DNA of 46,487 bases from an uncultured Candidatus Saccharibacteria bacterium (GTDB lineage: Bacteria; Patescibacteriota; Saccharimonadia; Saccharimonadales; Saccharimonadaceae). The notes under the pieces are model-generated. The model saw only the letters and a list, made by a program, of their open reading frames with translations. It was not told where the DNA came from and did not search any database. A program made the translations under genes and the position numbers. The stretch lies in contig CALIJB010000007.1 in NCBI GenBank assembly GCA_938017675.1, positions 1 to 46,487 of the forward strand, in the 5' to 3' direction. This document shows, in pieces, positions 8,446-16,613 of this stretch (the stretch's first letter is position 1; every line of letters begins with the position of its first letter).

Positions 8446-9021
8446 ATGCCTAAACGAATTACATTTGTTACTGGCAATCCGCACAAACTTGAAGAAGCCA
8501 AGTCGGTTCTGAAAGGCTATGGGATTTTTGTCGAGCCGCTACAAATTAACATTGATGAAATCCAGCATCATGATCCGCTGAAAATTACCGAAGCGAAAGT
8601 TAAGTCGGCGCATGAAAAAGCGGGCCGGCCGGTTGTTGTTAATGATAGCAGCTGGGAAATTCCAGCACTCGGCGGCTTTCCGGGCGGTTATATGAAAGAT
8701 ATCGCTAATTGGTTTACGGCTGAAGATTTTTTGGCTTTGATGAAAGATAAAAATGATCGGAGAATTATATTGCATGACGTCGTGGCGTATTTTGATGGCG
8801 AGCAATTAAAGCTGTTCATATCTGATCAAACTGGCGTATTTATAAACGAGCCGCGCGGCGAAGGAACGTCAATGAATCAGGTTGTATCAATGGAGGATAG
8901 CGGCGGGTTAACAATTGCTGAAGAGTTTGCGCTCCGTCATGATGGTGCGGAGATTAACCCTTCTCATTTTCAGCATTGGCAGAAATTTGGCGAATGGTTT
9001 ACTGCTCGCGACAACGATTAG
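8446..9021 (+). CDS. Divergent HAM1-family paralogue
   Basis: The 191-residue protein shares TGNPHK (9-14) and the VNDSSW/GGFPGGYMKD segments with the upstream HAM1 protein. The GGFGWDKIF substrate motif is replaced by GTSMNQVVSM, and the following region is longer. The phosphate-binding loop is intact but the base-recognition side is degenerate, so substrate or activity may differ. It has its own leaderless promoter. A tandem duplication followed by divergence is the simplest origin; this is inference. Confidence 0.78.
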   Translation: MPKRITFVTGNPHKLEEAKSVLKGYGIFVEPLQINIDEIQHHDPLKITEAKVKSAHEKAGRPVVVNDSSWEIPALGGFPGGYMKDIANWFTAEDFLALMKDKNDRRIILHDVVAYFDGEQLKLFISDQTGVFINEPRGEGTSMNQVVSMEDSGGLTIAEEFALRHDGAEINPSHFQHWQKFGEWFTARDND

Positions 9022-9035
9022 CTACCGCAATGGTG

Positions 9036-9041
9036 TATAAT
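9036..9041 (+). promoter_or_regulatory. -10 element, leaderless start
   Basis: TATAAT lies seven bases before the ATG at 9049. No ribosome binding site is seen. Confidence 0.6.
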
Positions 9042-9048
9042 TCATCGT

Positions 9049-9744
9049 ATGAATAAGTTTAAGAAGCCGAAGCTTTACTGCTTTTCGCCGCCGGTGATGC
9101 TGGCAACGCTAGCGATTGAGCTTGTTTTGGCGTTATATACGTTTTGGCGCTATAAGTTAAACGCTGTGACGAGGATTGTTATGGCACTGTTGATATGTCT
9201 GGCGTTGTTTCAGTGGGCCGAGTATAATGTCTGTGAAGGTACGATTTTTCTTGATAGCCTAGGCTGGGCGAAGCTTGGCTATGTGGCGATTACTATGCTG
9301 CCACCTCTGGGTATTCATCTGATTTATCAACTTTCTGGCGATAAAAGGCGCTGGATTCCGGTTCTAGGTTATATTTTGGCAGCACTATTCGTCGGTTATT
9401 TCTTATTGGAAGCTGACGGTGTAAAAGCTGGCGCCTGCTTAGGTAATTACGTAATCTTTGAGAATCGCGATGAATTTTATCCGATTTATGCGGGATACTA
9501 CTATGGTTTGCTGATTATTGCTATTGTATACGTTTACATCCAAAGTAAAGCTGCGGTAAAAAATATTCGCCGATCTCTATACTCATTAATGGTTGGTTAT
9601 ATCTTGTTTATGGTGCCGACAACGTTTGTTAATATCGTAGATCCGTCGACGATTTCTGGCATTCCGTCGATTATGTGCGGTTTCGCAGTGCTGTTAGCGG
9701 CAACTTTAGCGGGCAAGGTCTTGCCAGAATACTTTGATAAATAA
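9049..9744 (+). CDS. Seven-helix membrane protein resembling 7TM sensor regions
   Basis: The 231-residue protein has about seven hydrophobic segments (near residues 15-33, 40-57, 70-92, 100-122, 145-165, 175-195 and 203-222). The pattern, with conserved aromatic residues and the IHLIYQL segment, resembles the N-terminal 7TM region found on some histidine kinases. No kinase or other output domain follows. The function is unknown. Its mRNA appears leaderless. It ends shortly before the promoter of the rplC operon. Confidence 0.65.
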   Translation: MNKFKKPKLYCFSPPVMLATLAIELVLALYTFWRYKLNAVTRIVMALLICLALFQWAEYNVCEGTIFLDSLGWAKLGYVAITMLPPLGIHLIYQLSGDKRRWIPVLGYILAALFVGYFLLEADGVKAGACLGNYVIFENRDEFYPIYAGYYYGLLIIAIVYVYIQSKAAVKNIRRSLYSLMVGYILFMVPTTFVNIVDPSTISGIPSIMCGFAVLLAATLAGKVLPEYFDK

Positions 9745-9756
9745 GGCTGCGTGATA

Positions 9757-9786
9757 TTGACGAGTTGTAGCTAGACGTGCTATAAT
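9757..9786 (+). promoter_or_regulatory. Promoter of the rplC-rpsH operon
   Basis: TTGACG (9757-9762), an 18-base spacer and TATAAT (9781-9786). The leader is about 108 bases, with a purine-rich ribosome binding region just before rplC. Confidence 0.8.
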
Positions 9787-9901
9787 AGTAGATGTAATTC
9801 TATTACGCGTAATATTAACTATAGAGACTCGCGCGAATTGGCAAGTCCGGGCAAACGGATACTACCAGCCGCCGAGGCTTTTAAATGGGAGCAAGAGGGC
9901 A

Positions 9902-10513
9902 ATGAAAGCACTTTTCGGTACCAAAATTGGTATGACCCAAATCATTGGCGAGGACGGCACCACTATTCCGGTGACGCTGATTCAAGCCGGCCCGATGACT
10001 GTGACTCAGGTCAAGTCTGTCGAAACCGACGGCTACAACGCAGTCCAGGTGGCATATGGTACGGGTAAGAACCTGAGCAAGGCCGTGGCTGGACATGTCA
10101 AACCAGCCGGTGTGACCCCGAAAAAAATCGGGGAAATTCGCGTTGACGAACTTGGCGAAATCAAGGTCGGCGACACATGGAACGTCTCGGAGTTCGAGCT
10201 CGGCGACGTTATTGATGCTACAGGCATCAGCAAGGGTAAAGGTTGGGCTGGCACTATCAAGCGGCACAACTTCAAACGCCACCGCAAAACCCACGGCGGC
10301 AAGGGTAATACTCGTAAAGTCGGTTCAATCGGCAGCATGTACCCGCAAAAAATATTCAAAGGCAAGCGTATGGCCGGACACATGGGCGCCGAACAGGTCA
10401 CTGTCAAGAATCTGAAAGTGGCGTACATTTCGGTCGAGAACAACTTGATTGGTGTCAAGGGCGCAGTGCCAGGTCCTAAGAAGGGCTTAATCAAATTAGG
10501 AGGTGCTAAGTAA
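9902..10513 (+). CDS. rplC: 50S ribosomal protein L3
   Basis: L3 is an early assembly protein whose extension reaches the peptidyl transferase centre. The 203-residue protein has the ALFGTKIGMTQI start, the SKGKGWAG...KRHNF loop and the GSIGSMYPQKIFKGKRMAGHMG region. It opens the operon without rpsJ before it. The stop overlaps the rplD start as TAATG. Confidence 0.98.
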   Translation: MKALFGTKIGMTQIIGEDGTTIPVTLIQAGPMTVTQVKSVETDGYNAVQVAYGTGKNLSKAVAGHVKPAGVTPKKIGEIRVDELGEIKVGDTWNVSEFELGDVIDATGISKGKGWAGTIKRHNFKRHRKTHGGKGNTRKVGSIGSMYPQKIFKGKRMAGHMGAEQVTVKNLKVAYISVENNLIGVKGAVPGPKKGLIKLGGAK

Positions 10514-11133
10514 TGGCTGAATCAACCAAGCCAGCAAAAGCAGCCTTGCCAAAGAGTGTGTTTGAGGTTGACGTACCAAACCACGAGCTGCTAAAACTTG
10601 CGTACGACGCGTTTTTGGCTAACAGCCGCCAGGCAAGTGCTACCACCAAAACCCGCGGCGAAGTTCGCGGCGGCGGCAAGAAACCGTGGAAACAAAAAGG
10701 AACCGGCCGAGCACGTTTTGGCTCGACCCGCAACCCAATCTGGCGTCACGGCGGTATCGTTTTCGGGCCGCGCGGCAATGAAAACTACAGCAAGAAACTG
10801 TCCAAGACTAGCAAGCACGTCGCTTTGCGCCAAGCTTTGACACTCGCCAACCAAGACAAAAAAATCTTGGTCAGCGATATCAAAACTACCGGCAAAACCG
10901 CTGAAGTCGCTAAATTCCTCGCCGCCAAGAAATGCAGCGAGAAAGACCGCGTTCTACTCGTCGTCGACGAAAAGACTCCAGAACTGATGCGCGCTACAAA
11001 TAACTTAGCCAATGCCCTCTTGGTGCGCGCGCAATACCTCAGCGTTTATTACATTTTGAACGCCGACAAAATCGTTATCACGCCAGCCGCTGTCAAGGCA
11101 GTCGAGGCGTGGCTAGCAAAGGAGGCGAAGTAA
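10513..11133 (+). CDS. rplD: 50S ribosomal protein L4
   Basis: L4 lines the peptide exit tunnel, and in enterobacteria it also autoregulates the S10 operon. The 206-residue protein has the TRGEVRGGGKKPWKQKGTGRAR loop (about residues 45-66) and the RHGGIVFGP segment. The ATG overlaps the rplC stop by one base, which points to translational coupling. The upstream leader was not seen to contain the enterobacterial L4-binding fold. Confidence 0.98.
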   Translation: MAESTKPAKAALPKSVFEVDVPNHELLKLAYDAFLANSRQASATTKTRGEVRGGGKKPWKQKGTGRARFGSTRNPIWRHGGIVFGPRGNENYSKKLSKTSKHVALRQALTLANQDKKILVSDIKTTGKTAEVAKFLAAKKCSEKDRVLLVVDEKTPELMRATNNLANALLVRAQYLSVYYILNADKIVITPAAVKAVEAWLAKEAK

Positions 11134-11453
11134 TGAAACTCGTTTTAGTTACTCCACGCGTTAGCGAGAAAGCTTACCGGCTAGTCACCAACGAAAATAC
11201 TTACATTTTCGACGTGCCGATGAGCGCTAACAAAAACGAAATCAAAGCAGCCGTCGAAGCGCAATTCGAAGGCGTCAAAGTCGCCAAAGTAACGACGCTC
11301 GTTCAAAGCGGCAAAGCTGTTCGCTTCTCGCGCGGCAAAAACCGCTACCCTGGCACTACTCATCGCCAGGACAGCAAAAAGGCTTACGTTCGCCTGAGCG
11401 AAGGTAAAATCAAAGTCTTCGAGCAAGAAGAAGTCAAGGAGGACAAGAAGTAA
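11133..11453 (+). CDS. rplW: 50S ribosomal protein L23
   Basis: L23 lies at the tunnel exit and docks trigger factor and SRP. I set the start at the ATG at 11133 (MKLVLVTPRVSEK), which overlaps the rplD stop. An upstream in-frame ATG would add eight residues inside rplD. The 106-residue product has the usual RVSEKAY start and GRKKN-like basic loop. AAGGAGG in the end of rplD is its ribosome binding site. Confidence 0.97.
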   Translation: MKLVLVTPRVSEKAYRLVTNENTYIFDVPMSANKNEIKAAVEAQFEGVKVAKVTTLVQSGKAVRFSRGKNRYPGTTHRQDSKKAYVRLSEGKIKVFEQEEVKEDKK

Positions 11454-12289
11454 TGGCTGTCAAGCAATACAACCCGACCACTCCTGCCCGTCGCGGTATG
11501 ACTTCGCAGGATCTCAGCGAGGTAACTACTCGTAAGCCGTTGAAAAGTTTGGTTAAAGCTGGCAAGCAAAAAGCCGGCCGCAACAATACAGGCAAAATCA
11601 CCGTGCGCCATCGCGGTGGTGGCGTCAAGCGGCATTATCGTTTAGTCAATCATGCTATGTCAGCCAACATGACTTTGACTGTCGAAGAAATCGAGTACGA
11701 TCCAGGCCGCAGCGCTCGCATCGCCCGCGTCAAAGATCAACACGGCTTGTACCACTACATTTTGGCAGATACCGCCATGACTAAAGGCGCAGTCATCAAA
11801 ACTGGCGTTGACGCTCCTGTCGAGGCTAGCAACCGCATGCCGCTAGCTAGTATTCCAGTTGGTACGCAGATTTACGCTATCGAGATTAATCCAGGCCGCG
11901 GCGCCCAAATGGTTCGTTCAGCTGGTACTAAGGCTCAATTGATGGCCAAAGAAGGCAACTATGCTATGGTACGTATGCCGTCAGGCGAAGTTCGCAGGTT
12001 CCGCTTGGAATGCGAGGCTAGCCTCGGCGTAGTTGGCAATGTTCAGCACCAGAATGTCAAGCTTGGCTCGGCTGGCCGCCGCCGCCGCATGGGTTGGCGC
12101 CCAAGCGTCCATGGTAAAGCCATGAACCCAGCCGATCACCCAATGGGTGGCGGTGAAGGCAAGACCGGTCCTGGCCGCATCCCGAAGACGCCGTGGGGTA
12201 AGCCAGCAATTGGCTTCAAGACCCGCCGCCGCAAATCAACTAATAAGATGATTGTCCGCAGTCGTCACGAAGCTAAGAGGAAGAGGTAG
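11453..12289 (+). CDS. rplB: 50S ribosomal protein L2
   Basis: L2 is a 23S rRNA binding protein near the peptidyl transferase centre, needed for subunit association. The 278-residue length is normal. The conserved C-terminal loop reads DHPMGGGEG. The first histidine (His229) is kept, while the usual second histidine is methionine (231). The basic C-terminus ends RHEAKRKR. The start overlaps the rplW stop. Confidence 0.98.
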   Translation: MAVKQYNPTTPARRGMTSQDLSEVTTRKPLKSLVKAGKQKAGRNNTGKITVRHRGGGVKRHYRLVNHAMSANMTLTVEEIEYDPGRSARIARVKDQHGLYHYILADTAMTKGAVIKTGVDAPVEASNRMPLASIPVGTQIYAIEINPGRGAQMVRSAGTKAQLMAKEGNYAMVRMPSGEVRRFRLECEASLGVVGNVQHQNVKLGSAGRRRRMGWRPSVHGKAMNPADHPMGGGEGKTGPGRIPKTPWGKPAIGFKTRRRKSTNKMIVRSRHEAKRKR

Positions 12290-12292
12290 TCT

Positions 12293-12559
12293 ATGAGTCG
12301 TTCACTCAAAAAAGGCCCATTCGTCGACGCCAAGCTTGCCAAAAAAGTGGCAGCGCTGAAAGTTGGCGACCGCACCGTGATAAAGACCTGGGCACGCAGC
12401 AGCACGATCACGCCAGAGATGGTCGGGTTCACTTTTGCAGTGCACAACGGTCGCGTACACGTACCGGTGCTTATTACTGAAAACATGGTTGGCCATAAAC
12501 TCGGCGAGTTTAGTCCGACCCGCAAGTTCCGCAAGCACGGTGGAAAGGATAAGAAGTAA
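12293..12559 (+). CDS. rpsS: 30S ribosomal protein S19
   Basis: S19 lies in the 30S head with S13 and forms bridges to the 50S. The SRSLKKGPFVD start and the C-terminal GHKLGEFSPTRKF segment are classic. The 88-residue length is normal. The start is three bases after rplB with GAGG in the end of that gene. The stop overlaps rplV. Confidence 0.98.
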   Translation: MSRSLKKGPFVDAKLAKKVAALKVGDRTVIKTWARSSTITPEMVGFTFAVHNGRVHVPVLITENMVGHKLGEFSPTRKFRKHGGKDKK

Positions 12560-12984
12560 TGGCCGAAGCAACTATTCATACAGTTCGCGCGATGATCAAA
12601 GGTATCGACCAGGCACCGCGCAAAGTCAGCTTAGTCGCTGCCTTGGTACGCGGCCGCAGCGTTGCCGACGCCGAAGTTATCCTTGACCACACGCCGAAAC
12701 GCGCCGCTCTGGCTGTCAAGAAAGCCATCAAAAGCGCCGCTGCTAACGCCGTTGAGAATCACGGCCTAGACGCTCGCAGCCTGCAAATCACTACGCTTAG
12801 TGTTACCGCTGGTTCGCGCATGCGCCGCTACAAGCCAGCTTCGCGCGGACGCGCCTTGCCGTTCGAGAAAAAATCGAGCCACATTCTAGTCGAGGTCTCG
12901 GGCGTCGAGAAAGTTATCAAGAAACCTGCCAAGAAGACTGAAGCAAAAGCTGTTAAGCCAGCAGAAAAAGAGGAGAAGAAATAA
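12559..12984 (+). CDS. rplV: 50S ribosomal protein L22
   Basis: L22 lines the exit tunnel with L4 through a long beta hairpin. The APRKVSLVAALVRG segment and SRMRRYKPASRGRA hairpin are characteristic. At 141 residues it is longer than the 110-residue E. coli protein because of a Lys/Ala/Glu-rich tail from about residue 115, which is probably disordered. Confidence 0.97.
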   Translation: MAEATIHTVRAMIKGIDQAPRKVSLVAALVRGRSVADAEVILDHTPKRAALAVKKAIKSAAANAVENHGLDARSLQITTLSVTAGSRMRRYKPASRGRALPFEKKSSHILVEVSGVEKVIKKPAKKTEAKAVKPAEKEEKK

Positions 12985-13626
12985 ATGGGACAGAAAGTTA
13001 ACCCGTTGAGCTTCCGCCTCCAGACCAGCAAAGCTTGGAACTCGCGCTGGTTCGCCAGCAAGAAAGACTTTGCGGTTTGGCTAGCCGAAGACGGCAAGAT
13101 TCGTAGCCTAATCGAGAAGAAGTTCTCGTCGCGCCCGACAATCGCTAAAGTCGAAATCGAGCGTAGCGCCAACCTTGTCACCATCACTATCTACACCGCC
13201 AAAGCTGGTGTAGTAATCGGCCGTGGCGGCGCCGGCATCGCCGAGCTCAAGAAGGAAATCGAAAAAATCGTCAGCTTGCCGATTCGTATCAATGTCGAAG
13301 AAGTACGCCGGCCAGAATTAAACGCTAAGCTCGTCGCCGAAAACATTGCGCATCAGCTAGAACGCCGCGCTAACTTCCGACGTGCTGTTAAGATGGCAAT
13401 TCAAAGCAGCCGCAACGCTGGCGCCAAAGGTATCCGTATCGAAGTCGCAGGACGGCTTAACGGTGCCGAGATGAGCCGCCGCGAAAAGTTCATCGAAGGT
13501 TCAGTACCACTGCATACGCTGCGCGCCGACGTTGATTTTCACGTCGCTCGCGCTCAAGGTCCGAACGGTACTGGTATCGTTGGTGTCAAAGTATGGATTT
13601 ACAAAGGTGAAAGGAGCTTGAAGTAA
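12985..13626 (+). CDS. rpsC: 30S ribosomal protein S3
   Basis: S3 forms part of the mRNA entry channel and has helicase activity with S4 and S5. The MGQKVNP start, the KH domain with VVIGRGGAGI (about residues 75-84) and the C-terminal domain GRLNGAEMSR are present. At 213 residues it is slightly shorter than average. It starts directly after the rplV stop. Confidence 0.98.
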   Translation: MGQKVNPLSFRLQTSKAWNSRWFASKKDFAVWLAEDGKIRSLIEKKFSSRPTIAKVEIERSANLVTITIYTAKAGVVIGRGGAGIAELKKEIEKIVSLPIRINVEEVRRPELNAKLVAENIAHQLERRANFRRAVKMAIQSSRNAGAKGIRIEVAGRLNGAEMSRREKFIEGSVPLHTLRADVDFHVARAQGPNGTGIVGVKVWIYKGERSLK

Positions 13627-14039
13627 TGTTATTACCAAAAAAAGTTGCTCACCGCAAAGTCCGCATCGGCAAAAACCGCGGTAACGCTACGCGCTGCAAC
13701 TATATCGCGTTTGGCGATTATGGTCTACAAAGTCTCGACAACGAGCGTATTACCAGCCGCCAGATCGAGGCGGCCCGCCAGGCAATGACTCGCTACATCA
13801 AGCGCGGCGGTAAGATTTGGATTCGCATTTTCCCGCACACGCCAGTCACCAAAAAAGCTTTGGGCTTGAAAATGGGCGGCGGTAAAGGCAACCCTGAATA
13901 CTACGTCGCCAAGGTCAAAACTGGCACGGTTATGTTTGAGATGAAGGGCGTTAGCGAAGAAATCGCCCGCGAAGCTATGCGCCTCGCCGGCCACAAATTG
14001 CCAGTCCGCGTCCGATTTGTTAAGAAGGAGGAAGCATAA
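13626..14039 (+). CDS. rplP: 50S ribosomal protein L16
   Basis: L16 helps position the A-site tRNA and completes late 50S assembly. The MLLPKKV start, the KIWIRIFPHTPVTKK region and MGGGKGNPEYYVAKVK segment are typical. The 137-residue length is normal. It overlaps both rpsC and rpmC by one base (TAATG), so translation is coupled. Confidence 0.98.
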   Translation: MLLPKKVAHRKVRIGKNRGNATRCNYIAFGDYGLQSLDNERITSRQIEAARQAMTRYIKRGGKIWIRIFPHTPVTKKALGLKMGGGKGNPEYYVAKVKTGTVMFEMKGVSEEIAREAMRLAGHKLPVRVRFVKKEEA

Positions 14040-14266
14040 TGGCTGGAACCAAGAAAACCGCCAAGACCGCCAGCGTCATCGAGTCAATCGACGAGCTGCG
14101 CGATAAGCTCGCCGCCAAGCGCCAGGAATTGCTCGATAGCCGCCGCAGCCACAAAGCCGGCGAGCTCGTCAATCCGCGCGCCCTCGGCCAAATTCGCAAA
14201 GAAATCGCGCGTCTACTCACCGCGATCCGTGCGCAAGAGTTAGCAGCAGAACAGGAGAATAAGTAA
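14039..14266 (+). CDS. rpmC: 50S ribosomal protein L29
   Basis: L29 is a small helical protein at the tunnel exit next to L23. The 75-residue product has an ELRDKLAAKRQELLD helix and the NPRALGQIRKEIARLLT helix of the family. A short N-terminal extension of Lys, Thr and Ala precedes them. It lies between rplP and rpsQ with one-base overlaps. Confidence 0.95.
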   Translation: MAGTKKTAKTASVIESIDELRDKLAAKRQELLDSRRSHKAGELVNPRALGQIRKEIARLLTAIRAQELAAEQENK

Positions 14267-14589
14267 TGGCAAAGACATTGACAGGCGTCGTGACGTCAAA
14301 CGCCGCCGACAAGACGATTACCGTTACCGTGACATCTCGCGAAACGCACCCGATTTACAAGAAGCAGTACACTGTGACTCGTAAATATGCTGCGCACGAC
14401 GAGAAGAATGACGCTCGCAAGGGCGATACGGTACGCATTGTCGAAACTCGTCCGATCAGCCGCCGCAAGAGCTTCCAACTCGACGAAATCGTCAAGCGCT
14501 CGGTCGGCTCAGTTGAGCTAAAAAGCGACGTCAACAACGAAGTCAACGACAAGGTCGACTACGACCACGACACCGAGGAGGAAAAATAA
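14266..14589 (+). CDS. rpsQ: 30S ribosomal protein S17
   Basis: S17 is an early 16S binding OB-fold protein. The KTLTGVVTSNAADKTITV start and the GDTVRIVETRPISRRKSFQL segment define the family. The 107-residue length exceeds the E. coli form (84) by an acidic tail from about residue 85. A GAGGA ribosome binding site for rplN lies in its end. Confidence 0.97.
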   Translation: MAKTLTGVVTSNAADKTITVTVTSRETHPIYKKQYTVTRKYAAHDEKNDARKGDTVRIVETRPISRRKSFQLDEIVKRSVGSVELKSDVNNEVNDKVDYDHDTEEEK

Positions 14590-14957
14590 TGATTCAGCAA
14601 GAATCCCGCCTCAAAGTCGCTGATAACAGCGGTGCTAAAGAAGTATTGTGTATCCGCGTCCTCGGTGGCACCCGCCGTCGCTACGCTCGCGTTGGTGACG
14701 TGATCGTCTGTTCAGTCAAGGACGCCAGCCCAACCGGCAACGTCAAAAAGAAATCTGTCGTTAAAGCTGTGGTGGTTCGCACCCGCGATCAAATTCACCG
14801 CAAAGACGGCTCAACCATTTGCTTTGACGACAACGCCGTGGTGATTATCAACGATGACAAGCAGCCAAAGGCTACCCGTGTCTTCGGCCCAGTACCACGC
14901 GAACTTCGCGACATGGGCTACATGAAGATCGTCAGCCTGGCTCCGGAGGTACTCTAA
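14589..14957 (+). CDS. rplN: 50S ribosomal protein L14
   Basis: L14 contacts the 30S subunit and is a landing site for silencing factor RsfS. The MIQQESRLKVADNSGAK start and the VFGPVPRELRDMGYMKIVSLAPEV end are almost invariant in bacteria. The 122-residue length is exact. It overlaps its neighbours by one base. Confidence 0.99.
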   Translation: MIQQESRLKVADNSGAKEVLCIRVLGGTRRRYARVGDVIVCSVKDASPTGNVKKKSVVKAVVVRTRDQIHRKDGSTICFDDNAVVIINDDKQPKATRVFGPVPRELRDMGYMKIVSLAPEVL

Positions 14958-15277
14958 TGACTCAGCGTATTCATAAAGATGATACTGTCAAAATTATCGC
15001 TGGCGCCAACAAAGGCACCACCGGTAAAGTATTAGCCGTCTTGCCGCAGCAAAATGCAGCGCTAGTTGAAGGTGTCGGCGTCAAGACTCGCCACATCAAG
15101 CCTAGCCAGCTCAATCCACGCGGCGGTAAAAAGGATATCCACGTACCAGTTGATCTAAGCAAACTGGCACTCGTCGTCGACGAAAAATCTGCTCAAACTA
15201 GCCGTGTTGGCTACTCAACCAAAGACGGCGCCAAGGTCCGCGTCGCCCGCCAACTTAATAATAAGGAGATTAAATAA
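14957..15277 (+). CDS. rplX: 50S ribosomal protein L24
   Basis: L24 starts 50S assembly. The KOW motif lies at about residues 6-33 (KDDTVKIIAGANKGTTGKV), followed by GVGVKTRHIKPSQ. The 106-residue length is normal. The gene order rplN-rplX-rplE is the standard spc order. Confidence 0.98.
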   Translation: MTQRIHKDDTVKIIAGANKGTTGKVLAVLPQQNAALVEGVGVKTRHIKPSQLNPRGGKKDIHVPVDLSKLALVVDEKSAQTSRVGYSTKDGAKVRVARQLNNKEIK

Positions 15278-15858
15278 TGGCAGAAGCTAAACAATCAGCC
15301 GTTTACACTCCTCGCCTGAAAGCCTTGTACAAAGAAACATACCTCAAGGAACTACAGGCCGAATTGAATCTCGACAATGTGAACCAGGTTCCTAGCCTCG
15401 AGAAAATCGTCGTGAGTGTCGGTACCGGCAAAAGTAAAGACGACAAGCGCATGCTTGCCGCCGTCAAAAATACCTTAACGCGTATCACCGGCCAAGCGCC
15501 AGTCGAACGCCTAGCCAAAAAGTCAATTGCTACGTTCAAGATTCGCAAAGGCATGGGCTCGCCAATCGGCGTGATGGTAACTTTGCGCGGTGTTCGCATG
15601 TACGAGTTTCTTGACCGCCTGGTCAACGTTAGCTTGCCGCGTGTTCGCGACTTTCACGGCGTCGGCAGCAAATTTGACAAAAGCGGCAACTACAACCTTG
15701 GTATCACCGACCAGTCGATCTTTCCAGAATTGACATTTGAAGAAACTCAGTTAGTACACGGCCTGCAAGTAACGTTCGTAATCAAAAACGGTAGCAAGGA
15801 AAATTCGCGCGCATTGCTCGAGAAATTTGGCCTACCATTTGAAAAGGAGGACAAATAA
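15277..15858 (+). CDS. rplE: 50S ribosomal protein L5
   Basis: L5 binds 5S rRNA and contacts the P-site tRNA. The LNLDNVNQVPSLEKIVVSVG segment, the AKKSIATFKIRKGMGSPIG region and FPEL...QGL-type end are typical. The 193-residue protein has a slightly longer N-terminus than E. coli (179). Confidence 0.98.
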   Translation: MAEAKQSAVYTPRLKALYKETYLKELQAELNLDNVNQVPSLEKIVVSVGTGKSKDDKRMLAAVKNTLTRITGQAPVERLAKKSIATFKIRKGMGSPIGVMVTLRGVRMYEFLDRLVNVSLPRVRDFHGVGSKFDKSGNYNLGITDQSIFPELTFEETQLVHGLQVTFVIKNGSKENSRALLEKFGLPFEKEDK

Positions 15859-16124
15859 TGGCGAAAAAATCTATGATCGCTCGCGACAAAAAACGCTTGA
15901 AACTGATCAAGAAGTTTGCCGCTAAACGCGCCGCTCTGAAAGCTACCGACCCTGATGCTTTACAGAAATTACCGCGCAACTCTAGCCCAACCCGGCGCAA
16001 ATTTCGCGATATGTCCGATGGTCGTCCGCGCGGCTATATGCGCCGCTTCGGTATGAGCCGCATTCGCTTCCGTGAAGAAGCCAGCAAAGGTAATATCCCA
16101 GGCGTCACAAAGAGTAGTTGGTAA
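15858..16124 (+). CDS. rpsN: 30S ribosomal protein S14, zinc-free form
   Basis: S14 lies in the 30S head. The C-terminal LPRNSSPTRRKFRDMSDGRP and GYMRRFGMSRIRFRE segments identify it. There is no cysteine in the 88-residue protein, so it is the C-minus form that needs no zinc. An AAGGAGG site in the rplE end serves its ATG. Confidence 0.97.
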   Translation: MAKKSMIARDKKRLKLIKKFAAKRAALKATDPDALQKLPRNSSPTRRKFRDMSDGRPRGYMRRFGMSRIRFREEASKGNIPGVTKSSW

Positions 16125-16142
16125 AGGAAAGGAGAAAAAGAT

Positions 16143-16544
16143 ATGAGTTTACAATCTACTGACCCAATCGCGGATCTCCTGACCCGCATCCGCAATGCCG
16201 CACTAGTCGGTAAAACTGAAGTGCGCGTGCCTACTAGCAAGCTCAAGAAAATCGTCGCCGAGCAATTGGTCAAGAATCACTACCTGGCCGACGTCAAGCT
16301 CGAGGACGGCAAGCCGCGCGGTACGCTCGTCATCACCATCAATAACAATGGCGAGAACGCAGCTTTTACCGAGCTAGCGCGCGTCTCTAAACCAGGCCGC
16401 CGCGTCTACGTTTCTAGCGCTGACATTCCGAAGGTCAAGCAAGGCCGCGGCATCGTCCTAGTTAGCACTAGCAAGGGCGTCATGACTGGCGCTGAGGCTG
16501 TCAAGAGTAAGCTTGGCGGCGAAGTATTGCTGAAGGTTTACTAA
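16143..16544 (+). CDS. rpsH: 30S ribosomal protein S8
   Basis: S8 is a central 16S binding protein, and in E. coli it is the repressor of the spc operon. The DPIADLLTRIRNA start and the GRGIVLVSTSKGVMTG end are diagnostic. The 133-residue length is normal. It is the last gene of this unit: a strong terminator follows, while rplF, usually the next gene, lies 17 kb away. Confidence 0.98.
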   Translation: MSLQSTDPIADLLTRIRNAALVGKTEVRVPTSKLKKIVAEQLVKNHYLADVKLEDGKPRGTLVITINNNGENAAFTELARVSKPGRRVYVSSADIPKVKQGRGIVLVSTSKGVMTGAEAVKSKLGGEVLLKVY

Positions 16545-16569
16545 ACCAAATTTCTCTCAGCAGCAACAA

Positions 16570-16606
16570 TAAAAACGCTCCCTGCACGAAGGGGCGTTTT
16601 TATTTA
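16570..16606. terminator. Bidirectional terminator between rpsH and the P-type ATPase gene
   Basis: AAAAACGC-CCCT pairs with AGGG-GCGTTTTT. The A and T runs on both sides allow it to end both the rpsH transcript and the converging ATPase transcript. Confidence 0.9.
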
Positions 16607-16613
16607 TTAACTC

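Noticed and set aside
12137..12145. Loss of the essential histidine in L2
   Set aside because: The first histidine (229) of the HPHGGGEG motif is present; only the second is changed to Met, so a functional defect is not supported.
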